The notes beneath the pieces are model-generated. The model ran no database searches. It was given only the letters and a program-made list of their open reading frames with translations, and was not told the origin of the DNA. Below, piece by piece: positions 44,701 to 56,700 of a stretch of DNA of 64,000 nt (within the stretch, counting starts at the first letter, position 1; every line of letters starts with the position of its first letter). A program made the translations under genes and the position numbers. This DNA is from Nitrospirillum viridazoti CBAmc (lineage in GTDB: Bacteria > Pseudomonadota > Alphaproteobacteria > Azospirillales > Azospirillaceae), in assembly GCF_000730165.1 (NCBI RefSeq), contig NZ_CP022112.1, positions 434,001-498,000 on the forward strand, read 5' to 3'.

Positions 44701-47700
44701 TGACGCTCAGCGGCGATGGCGCCGGCCTCAGCCTGGCCGGGGTCACCATTGGTACCGACCTCATCGCCGTCGTGCGGAACGACTACATCGGCGGCACCTA
44801 CGCCAGTCTGGGCAACACCGGGACGCTCAGCGTCCAGAACGGCGCCGCGGTTTACGTGGCCCAGACCGGCACACTGGGCACCCTGGCCAACACCGGCGGC
44901 GTGATCAGCAGCGTCGGCAGCACCGCCATCGCCAACAGGGGCACCATCGGCACGCTGTCAAACAGCGGCACGATCACCGGCGCCGGGGTCGGCCTCCATA
45001 ACACCGGCCTCATCCATACGCTGACCAATGACGGCACCCTGGGCGGCCTGTTCGCGGACGGCGTCATCGACACGGTTGTCAACAGCGGCACCATCGGCGG
45101 CGCGTTCGATGTCAAGGGCACGCTGGGCCTGCTGTCCAACAGCGGCAGCATCGGCACCCGGATTTATGTGGAGCAGACGGGCGGTGTCGGCACCCTCATC
45201 AACAGCATCGGCGGCGCGATCAGCGGTGCCGCCAGCGGTATCGGGAATGCCGGTTCCCTAGGCACTTTGGTCAACCGAGGCCTGATCAGCGGCGCCCAGT
45301 ACGGCGTCTTTTCCTCCAACGCCACGGGCACGGTGGTCAACAGCGGCACCATCCAGGCCACCGGTGCCAGCGGTACCGCCCTATATGGTTCCTTCGGCAC
45401 CATCCTGAACAGCGGCCTGATCAGTGGCGCCAACGCCCTGTCCCTCACCAGCCAGCCGGACCTGCTGAACAACAGCGGCACCATCCTGGGCGATATCCAG
45501 GCCACGTCCGGTACCCTGACCCTCACCGGCGGCACCGGCACGGTGGCGGGCACCTTCAGCGGCGCCACGGTGACCAACCGGGGCACCATCACCGTCACCA
45601 GCGGCAATGTGGTGCTGGCGGGTGGCAACGTCCTGCTGAACGACAACGTCGTCGTCAGCGGGCACACCCTGATCAACAACGGCGCCAACCTTCAACTGGC
45701 CGGCGCCGTCAGCGTCACCGGCGGCTACAGCCAAACGGTCGGCACCCTGGGCGTCACGGTAAACAACGGCCTGACGGCCAGCGGCGTCGCCAACATCACC
45801 GGCGGCACGGTCCTGGCCTCCCTGGCCGCCACCGGCAACTATCTGGCGGGCACGCTGGGCACCCTGGTGGCCGGCGCCAACGGGTCCAGCTACGGCGCCA
45901 CCGTGGTCTCCGCCCTCACGGGCCTGGCGGGCAGCGGCGCCCTCAGCGGCGGCACCCTGCTGTTCGTGGGCGGCAACGACTACATCGGCGGTGCCTACGC
46001 CACGCTGAGCAACAGCGGCAGCCTGTCGGCCGCGACGGCGGTCTACATCGCGGCCACCGGCAGCCTGGGCAATCTTTCCAACACCGGCACGCTGGTGGGC
46101 AACGTCCGCAACCTGTCGGCCGTCGACCTTTCCATCGTTGGCGGGACCACGGGCACGGTTGGCACCTTTACCGGCGGCACCCTCATCAACACCCTGTCCA
46201 ACGTGGTGCTCGCATCCGGCAATGTGCGCCTGGCCGATGCCGTCGACGTGACCGGCCACACCCTGGTGAACAGCGCCGCCGCCGTGACCCTGGGCGGCAC
46301 CGTGGCCGTCACCGGCGATTACAGCCAGACGGGAGGTGGCCTGCGGTTGGGTATCGGCAGCGACCTGCTGTCCGTTACCGGGGCGGCCCGGTTCGCGGGC
46401 GGCGTGGCCACCGTCACCGGTTTCTCAAGCACCGCCAACTATATGGCTGGCAGCATCTTCGGTACCCTGGTGCAGGGTGGGGCGGGGTCCGACTACACCG
46501 GTATCAGCATCACCAACACGGTGGCCGGCTTCGGGCTGGGCGGCACGGTGGCGAACAACGCCCTGCAGGCCGTGGCGCTGAACGACTATGTCGGCGGCAC
46601 GCTGTCCGCCCTGACCGTCACCAATGCCGTCAGCACCGCCAGCACGGCGTTGTACGTGGCGGCCACGGGGTCGGTATCGGGCACGCTGACCAACAGCACC
46701 TCGCTGGTGGGTCAGAACGCCGGCGTGCGCAATTTCGGCACCATCGGCGCGCTGCTGAACGACGGGACGATCGCCGGCGGTGCCTATGGCCTGCGCAACA
46801 GCGGGGGCGCCATCACCTTCCTCGGCAACCACGGCACCCTGGCGGGCCAGACGGCCGGCCTGGCGGTGGACGGCGGTAGCGTCATGTTCGCCCTGAACGA
46901 CGGCAGCATCGCCACCGTCGCCGTCAGCGGCGGCGGTTCGATGTTCGCGCTGGGCAATATCGGGCGGATCAGCGGCGGTGTTCAGGTGCAGGACGGCGGC
47001 ACGCTGGGCTCCATCCTCAACTTCAACGGCGGCCTGATCAGCGGCGCCACCGCCCTCAGCATCGGCGCCCAAGGCCAGTTCTTCGCGCTGGCCAACGGCG
47101 GCACCATCGCCGGCAACATCATCAATAACGCCACGGCCACGCCCAACCTGACCATCATGGGCGGCACGCTGGGCAATACCACCATCGGGACCGGCACCTT
47201 TACCGGCGCCGCCCTGACCAACCAGGGCATCATCACCAACACGCTGGGCGACGTGCTCTTCGCATCCGGCGACGTGCTGCTGAACGACAGCGTCAATGTT
47301 GGCGGCAACACGGTACGGAACATCGGCGCGGACCTGACCCTGACCGGCACCGTCAGCGTCACCGGCAATTATGCCCAGACGGGCGGCACCCTGGTCCTGG
47401 TGACAGGCGCCGGCCAGCTGGCAGCCAGCGGCAGCGCCAGCCTGACCAACGGGCAGGTGCAGCTGATCGGTGCCGCCGCCGGCAATTACCTGCAGGGCGG
47501 CACGGTGGGGACCCTTGTGGCCGGCGGTGCCGGCTCCGACTACGCCGGCGTGGTGGTGACTGATGACGCCACCGGCCTGACCCTCAGCGGCGCCATCGCC
47601 GGCACCGCCCTGGTGGGCGTGGCGCGGAACGACTATATCGGCAGCACCTATACCAGCCTGGGAAATACCGGGACGCTCAGCGTCCAGAACGGCGCCGCCG

Positions 47701-50700
47701 TTTACGTGGCCCAGACCGGCACCCTGGGCACCCTGGCCAACACCGGCGGCGTGATCAGCAGTGTCGGCAGCACCGCCGTCGCCAACCTGGGCACCATCGG
47801 CACGCTGTCGAACAGCGGCACCATCACCGGCGGCGGGGTCGGCCTCCATAACACCGGCCTCATCGATACGCTGACCAACGCCGGCACCCTGGGCGGCCTG
47901 TTCGCGGATGGCGTCATCGACACGGCCGTCAACAGCGGCACCATCGGCGGCACGTTCGATGTCAGGGGCACGCTGGGCCTGCTGGCTAACAGCGGCAGCA
48001 TCGCCACCCAGATTCATATCGAACAGACGGGCGGTGTCGCCACCGTCATCAACACCACCGGCGGCGTGATCAGCGGTGCCGCCAGCGGCATCGAGAATGC
48101 CGGTTCCCTCGGCACTCTGGTCAACAGTGGCACCATCCTCGGCACCACCAATGCCGGCATCGGCGGCGCCGGCGCCATCGGCCTGCTGTCCATCACCAGT
48201 CTGGGCCTGATCGGTGGCGGCGTGGTGGGTGTGGAGGCCGGCGCCTTGGGAACCCTCATCAACCAGGGCACCATCGCCGGCGGCAGCATCGGCATTTCCG
48301 CGGGCACCATCGGCCTGCTGGCCAATGCCGGCACCATCGCCGGCGACGTGGCCACCTCGGGCGACCTGACCGTCACCGGCGGCAGCGGCACGGTGATGGG
48401 CATCTTCACCGGCGCCACCCTGGGCAGCCAGGGTGCCCTCAGCATTGCCGGCGGCAACCTGGTGCTGGCCGGTGGCAATGTCCTGCTGAACGACAGCGTG
48501 CGGGCGGCGACCGTGGCCAATACCGGCGCCTATCTGGCGTTGGCTGCCGGCATCAGCGTCACAGGCGCCTACGGCCAGACGGCCGGCACCCTCGGTGTCA
48601 CCGTGGACCACGGCCTGACGGTCAGCGGCGTCGCCGGCATCACTGGCGGCACCGTCCTGGCCACCCTGGATGCCGGCGGCAACTATCTGGCAGGCACCTT
48701 GGGCACCCTGGTGGCCGGCGCCGCCGGGTCCGACTACAGCGGCGCTGTGGTGGCCTCCGCCCTGACCGGCCTGACGGGCGGTGGCGTGGCCAGCGGCGAC
48801 AGCCTGCTGTTCGTGGGCGGCAACGACTATATCGGCGGCGCCTACGCCACGCTCAGCAGCAGCGGCAGCCTGTCGGCCGCTACGGCCATCTATATCGCGG
48901 CCGGCGGCAGCTTGGGGCAACTGGCCAACACCGGCACGCTGGCCGGCAACATCCGCAACCTCTCGTCCGTTGACCTGTCCATCACCGGTGGGACCGGGGG
49001 CACGGTGGGCACCTTCACCGGCGGCACCATCGTCAACAGCCTGTCCAACGTGGTCTTCGCGTCCGGCGATGTGCGCTTGGCCGATGCCATCGACGCCGCC
49101 GGCCACACGGTGGTGAACAGCGGTGCCGACCTGACGCTCGGCGGCACGGTCGCCGTCACCGGCGACTACGACCAGACGGGCGGCAGCCTGCGGTTGGGCA
49201 TCGGCAGCGACATGCTGTCCGTCACCGGGGCGGCGCGGTTCATGGGCGGCGGCGCCACCGTGACCAGCGCGTCGGGCACCGCCAACTATATGGCCGGCAG
49301 CATCCTGGGGCCGCTTGTGCAGGGCGGGGTGGGGTCCGACTATACGGGCCTCAGCATCACCAACCTGGTGACCGGCTTCGGTCTGGGCGGTACGGTGGTG
49401 AGCAACGCCCTGCAGGCTGTGGCGCTGAACGACTATATTGGCGGCACGCTCGCCACGCTGTCCATCACCGGCGCGGTCAACAACGCCAGCACGGCGCTGT
49501 ATGTGGCCACCACAGGGTCGCTGGGCACCCTGACCAACAGCACCACGCTGGTCGGCCAGAACGCCGGCCTGCGCAATGTCGGCACCGTCGGTGCGCTGGT
49601 GAATGACGGCTCCATTGGCGGCGGCAGCTATGGCCTGCGCAACAGCGGCGGCCTGATCACTTTCCTCGACAATGTCGGCACCCTGACCGGGCAGACGGCC
49701 GGCCTGGCCATCGACGGCGGCGTTGTCGCCTCCGCCCTGAACGTCGGCGGCATCGCCACCGTTTCCATCGGCGGCACCGGCACGCTGCTTTCCCTCGACA
49801 ACCAGGGCCAACTCAGTGGCGGCATCCTGGTGACCGGGGGCGGGCGCCTTGACACCCTGGGCAACAGCGGCACCATCGCCGGCGACATCCGGGTGGCCGC
49901 CGGCACCCTGACCATCGTCGGCGGCAGCGGCGCTGCCCAGGGCACCTTCACCGGCGGCACCCTGGGCAGCCAGGGCACCATCGCCGTCAGCGGCGATGTG
50001 GTCCTTGCCGGCGGCAACATCTGGCTGAACGACGGCATCCAGGCCACCGGCCATACCGTGGCCAATGCCGGCGCCAACCTGCAGCTGGCGGGTGCCGTCA
50101 GCGTCACCGGCGCCTACAGTCAGACGGCCGGCACCCTGGGGGCCACCGTGAACAATGGGCTGACGGCCAGCGGTGCCGCCAGCATCACCGGCGGCACCGT
50201 GCTGGCCACCCTGGACGCCACCGGCAACTACCTGGCGGGTACGCTGGGCACCCTGGTGGCCGGCGGTAACGGGTCAAACTACAGCGGCGCCACTGTCAGC
50301 TCAGTCCTCACCGGCCTGACCGGCACCGGTGCCGTCAGCGGCGACACCCTGCTGCTGGTGGCGGAGAACGACTATATCGGCGGCGCCTACGCCACATTGA
50401 CCAACAGCGGCAGCCTGTCGGCCGCCACGGCCGTCTATATCGCGGCGGGGGGCAGCTTGGGCCAGCTGGCCAATGCCGGCACGCTGGCCGGCAACATCCG
50501 CAACCTGTCGGCCGTGGATCTCTTCATCACCGGCGGGGGCGGCGGCACGGTGGGCACCTTCACCGGCGGCACCATTGTCAACAGCCTATCCAACGTGGTG
50601 TTCGCGTCCGGCGACCTGTTGCTGGCCGACGCCATCGATGCCACCGGCCACACGGTGGTGAACCAATCCGCCACCCTGCGGCTGGCCAGCCAGGTCAGCA

Positions 50701-53700
50701 TCACCGGCGCCTACGCCCAGACCGGCGGCACCCTCAGCATCGATCCCGGCACCGGCCGCCTGGTCGCCAGCCAGGCCATCGTCGTCAGCGGCGGCGTGGT
50801 GCAGGCCACGCTTAACGCCGGCGGTACCTATCTCTACGGCAACGGCTACACCTTGATGCAGGCTGGCGGTGGTATCGACCTCAGCGGCGCCAACCTCATC
50901 ACCGCCCTGGCCGGTTTCGCCGGCAACGCCACCATCGTGACGGTGACGGGCGCCAGCGCGCTGCTGCTGCAGTTCGCCAACGACTATATCGGCGGCACCA
51001 TCGGCAGCGCGTCGAACAGCGGCACCATCTCTGGCGTGCGCACTGCCGGATACGTTGCCGCGACCGGCAGCGTCGGCACCCTGTCCAACAGTGGCCTGTT
51101 ATCGGGCGGTGTGATTGGCGCCGCCAACAACGGGGTCGTCGGCACCCTGGTGAACGACGGCGCCATCACAGGGGCTAGCAGTGCGGCCGCCAACGTCGGC
51201 ACCCTTGGCACCCTGGCCAACAGCGGCACCATCACCGGCGGCCGCGATGGCGTCCACAACATCGGTACGGCCACGCTGGTCAGCAACACGGGCCTGATCA
51301 GCGCCATGTCCCGCGCCGGCCTGTACAACGGCGGCGGCATCGCCACCGTTTCCAACAGCGGCACCATCACCGGCACCGTCGGCCTCTACAACAGCGGCAC
51401 GCTGGCGGTCCTGATGAACGCCGCCGGCGGCACCTTGGCGGGTGTCACGGCGCTGTACAACGACGGTACCCTGGGCACCATCGCCAACAGCGGCATGATC
51501 CGCGGCGCCATCGTGAACGACGCGGCGCAGGACCTGGTGTTCACCGGCGCCGGCGGCGGCGGCCAGGGCACGCTGACGGGCCTGTCGGGCAGGGGCACGA
51601 TCACCAATACCCGGGGCAACGTGGTCTTCGCGGCCGGTGCCCTGCTGCTGGACGATGACCTCGCCGCCACCGGTCATGCCGTGGTGAACAGCGGCGCGAC
51701 CCTGGCGCTGGCCAATGCCGTGACGGTCAGCGGCGATTACAGCCAGGTCGGCGGCAACCTGGTGCTGACGCGGAACGACACCCAGGCGGCTGAACTGGTG
51801 GTCAGCGGCACCGCCACCGTCGGCGGTACCGTGCTGGCCAACCTGTCCTCCACCGCCAACTATCTTGTGGGGACCAGCACCTTGCTGCAGGCGGCGGGCG
51901 GTGCCACCGTGACGGCACAGCTGCAGGTCAGCGGCATCACCGGCCTGTCCGCCGCGCAGGGCGCCGTCAGCAATGGCCTGACTCTTACGGTCGGTAACGA
52001 CTATGTCGGCGGTTCGCTGGGCAGCGTCACCAACAGCGGCACCCTGTCGGCGGCCACCGCCATCTATGTGGCCGGCAGCGGCACCCTCGCCACCCTGGTC
52101 AACAGCGGCCTGCTGACCGGCACCGCCCATGCCCTGGTCAATTTGGGCAGCCTGGGCACCATCGCCAACAGCGGCACCCTCGCCGGCGATATCCTGAACG
52201 ATGGCACCGGCACGCTGGTGATCACGGGTGGCGCCGGCACCCTGGTCGGCACGTTGACGGGGCAGTTGTCGGGGCCGGGGGCCGGCATCGGCACGCTGAC
52301 CAGCACGGGCGGCGACGTGGTCTTCGCCGGCGGTACCCTGTTGCTGAACGACATGATCGCCGCGGCGGGCCATACGGTGTCCAACACCGGTGCCTCATTG
52401 CATCTGGCCAGCACCCTGACCATCACCGGCGACTATCGCCAGACAGCGGGCAGCCTGGCGCTGGACGCCGGTCAGTTGGTGGTCACCGGTGTCGCAGCGC
52501 TCAGCGGCGGCACGGTCGCGGCCTCGGTCTCGGCGGCCAGCAACCAGTTGGTGGGGGCGGTGCTGGGCACCATGGTCGTGGGTGGTGCCGGTTCCAGCTA
52601 TACCGGGCTGACGGCCCTCGTGAACGTGGCCAGTGTGGGCGTGACGCTCAGCACCGTCACCATCGGCGGCACTGTCGACCTGCTGGCCGTGATCGCCAAC
52701 AACTATGTCGGCGACACGCTGGGCAGCCTGGGCAACAGCGGGGTGATCGACGCCCCGACAGCCGTCCATGTTGCCGCCGGCGGCACCGTTGGCAGCCTGT
52801 CCAACACCGGCACCCTGATCGGCACCATCGCCGTGCTGAACCAGGGCCAGGTCGGCAGCTTCAGCAATGACGGCACCGTCATGGGCAGCGTCGCCGGCAT
52901 CAGCAACGCGGGATCCATCGGCACCCTGGGCAACCAAGGCACAGTGATGGGCAGCGTCACCGGCCTGGGCAACCAAGCGGGTGCCAGCATCGGCACGCTC
53001 AGCAACAGCGGCACCGTGGCCGGCCAGATGGCCCTTTACAACGCCGGCACCATCGACGTCTTCGTCAACACCGGATCGCTGATCGATGCCGGCGCGCCCA
53101 CGGCCGCCGGCCTGTACAACACGGGCAACATCGCCACGGTGCTGAACAGCGGCACCATCCTGGGTGCCACCTACGGTGTCTACAACGCCGGGACCATCGG
53201 CACGCTGGCCAACAGCGGCCTGATCACCGCACCTACCGCCCTCTATCTCGACACCAGCGCCAGCCTGGGCGTTCTGGCCAACAGCGGCACCGTCACCGGC
53301 AACATCCTGAACCTGTCGGCCAACAGCCTCAGCATCACCGGCGGCAGCGGGACGGTGGTGGGCACCCTGACCGGCTATGCCGCCGGCAGCCAGGGCAGTA
53401 TCATCAACACCTTCGGCAACGTGGTTCTCGCTTCGGGCAATCTGTTGCTGAACGACGCCGTGGACGTGGCTGGCCACACGCTGGTCAACAGCGGTGCCTC
53501 GGTAATTCTGGACAGCCTGGTCAGCGTCACTGGCGCCTACAGCCAGACGGCCGGCACCCTGACCCTGGACATCGCCAGCGGCGGGGCCCTGGCCGTCAGC
53601 GACGCCACCAGCCTGAGCGGCGGCACCGTGCTTGCGGATTTCGCGTCCACCGGCAACTACCTGGCCGGCAATGTCACGACGCTGGTCGCTGGCGGCATCG

Positions 53701-56700
53701 GCTCCAGCTACACCGGCGTGGCGGTGCAGGGCTCCCTGACCGGGCTGTTGGTGAGCCAGGGCGTGGTGGGCACCAATCTGCTGGCGGTAATTGGCAATGA
53801 CTATGTCGGCGGTACCCTGGGCAATCTTTCCAACACCGGCACCCTCACCGCCGCCACGGCTGTGTACATTGCGGCCAGCGGCAGCCTGGGCAATCTTTCC
53901 AACAGTGGCGCCCTGATCGGCGACCTGCTGAACACCAGCAGCCATGATCTGGTGATCGTGGGCGGCACCGGCACGGCGGTGGGCAGCTTCTCGGGTGGCA
54001 CCATCCGCAACAGCCTGTCCAACCTGACCTTCGCGTCGGGCGCGGTCAGCCTGGGCGATGCCATCGACGTCACCGGCCATACCGTCAGCAACAGCGGCGC
54101 CAACCTCACCCTGGCCAGCGACATCTCCGTCACCGGCGCCTACAGTCAATCGGCGGGCGCACTCGACGTGGCCGGCCATAGCCTGAACGTCAGCGATGCC
54201 GCCAACGTCAGCGGCGGCACGGTCTCCGCCGGTCTCAATGGCACCGGCAATTACCTGGTGGGTGACAGCGCCACCCTGATCCAGGGCGGTGCCGGTTCCA
54301 ACTATGCCGGCGCCGTGGTGACCAGCGGTGTCAGCGGCCTGTCGGCGACCGGCACGACCAGCGGCACCAGCCTGCAGGCCGTGGCCGCCAACGACTATAT
54401 CGGCGGCACTCTGGTCAGCCTGGCCGTCACCGGCAGCCTGACCAACACCGCCGGCGGCGCCACGGCGCTGTACATCGCCAGCACGGGCACGCTGGGCACC
54501 CTGGCCAACAGCGGGACGATATCCGGCAACATCGCCAACGCCGGCACCGCCAGCCTCAGCATCACCGGCGGCACCGGCACGGTGACCGGCACCCTGACGG
54601 GGACCGGCGGCATCGGCACCATCACCAGCACGCTGGCGAATGTGGAACTGGCCAGCGGCAACCTGGTGCTGAACGACCAGGTCAACGTTGGTGCCGGCAC
54701 GCTGGTGAACAGCGGCGCCACCGTGCTGCTGACCAACGCCATCAGCGTGACGGGCAACTACAGCCAGTCGGCGGGCACGCTGGCCATGGGCATCGGCAGC
54801 GGCACGGCGGGTGAGCTGCTGGTCAGCGGCAACGCCGCCTTCACCGGCGGCACCGTGGCGGTGACGGCGCTCTCGGGCAGCAACCTGATCGCGGGTCAGA
54901 GCTACACCATCGCCGAGGTGGGCGGGTCCTTGACCACCAGCGGCCTCAGTGCCGCGGCTACGGGCTTCAGCGCCACGCTGGGCACGGGCGCCAACGGGGC
55001 CGCCACCGACCTGCTGCTGACGCTGCTCAGCGACTATGTCAGTGGCACGCTGGGGACGCTGAGCAACACCGGCACGATCAACGCCGCCACGGCGGTGCTG
55101 ATCACCAGCGCCGGTTCCTTGGGCACGCTGGCCAACAGCGGTGTCCTCATCGGCAACGTGATCAACGCCAGCGCCAATGACCTGGTGATCGTCGGCGGGG
55201 CCAATGGCACGGTGGGCGGCTTCGCGGGCGGCACCATCCGCAACAGCCTGAGCAACCTGACCTTCGCTAGCGGGGCGGTCAGCCTGGGCGACGCCATCGA
55301 CGTGACCGGCCACACGGTCAGCAACAGCGGGGCCGGCCTGACGTTGGCCGGCGACGTGGCGGTGACGGGCAACTACAGCCAGACGGCGGGCACGTTGGCC
55401 GTGGCCGGCCATAGCTTGAGCGTCAGCGGTGCGGCGCAGGTGACGGGCGGCGTGGTCGATGCCGGGATGACCGGGACGGCCAACTACCTGGTGGGCGACA
55501 GCGTCACCCTGATCCGGGGCGGCAACGGCTCGACCTACACCGGGGCCACGGTGGTCAGCGGCCTGACGGGCCTGGACGCCACCGGCACCACCAGCGGCAG
55601 CAACCTGTTGGCCGTGGCGGGCAACGACTACATCGGTGCCAGCCTGGCCACGCTGAACGTCACGGGTACCCTGGCCAATACGGCCGGCGGCGCCACGGCG
55701 CTGTACATCGCCTCGACCGGTACCCTGGGCGCCCTGGCCAACAGCGGCACCATCAGCGGCAACGTCACCAACGTCTCGGCGCGGGATCTGACCATTACCG
55801 GCGGCAGCGGCACCGTGGTGGGCAGCTTCACCGGCGGGACCATCCGCAACACGGGCGCCAATGTGGTCTTCGCCTCGGGTAACGTCAGCCTGGGCGATGC
55901 GATCGATGTGGGCGGCACGCACACGGTCAGCAACATCGGGGCGGCCATTGCGCTGACCACGGACGTTGGCGTCAACGGCACCTATGCCCAGAGCGCGGGC
56001 AGCCTGAACGTGGGCGGCCATGTGCTGACGGTCAGCGATGCGGCGGTGGTCTCCGGCGGCGTGGTCAACGCCGGCGTCAACGCCACCGGCAACTACATCG
56101 TTGGCGACAGCGTCACCCTGATCCAGGGCGGCACGGGTTCCAGCTACAGCGGCGCCACCGTCATCAGCGGTATCACCGGCCTCGATGCAACCGGCACCAC
56201 CAGCGGGACCAACCTGCTGGCGATCGCGGGCAACGATTATGTCGGCGGGACTCTCAACACCCTGAACGTCACCGGCACGCTGGCCAACACGGCCGGCGGC
56301 GCTACGGCGCTGTACATCGCTCACACGGGCACCCTGGGCAGCCTGGCCAACAGCGGCACCATCACCGGCAATGTGGTGAACACCGGTGTCCGCGACCTGA
56401 CCATCATTGGCGCCACTGGGGGCGGCGGCAACGGCGCGGTGGGCCGCTTCACCGGCGGCACCATCACCAGCACCGGGGCCAACGTGGTGTTCGCGTCCGG
56501 TGCCGTCAGCCTGGCTGATGCGCTGAACGTCGCCACCCATACCGTCAGCAACGCCGGCGCTGGCATTGCGCTCGCCAGTGACGTGGCGGTCACGGGCAAC
56601 TTCGCCCAGAGCAGCGGCACGCTGACCACGGGCGGTCATGTCCTGACCGTCAGCAATGCTGCCACCGTGACGGGCGGCGTGGTCAATGCCGGTGTCAGTG

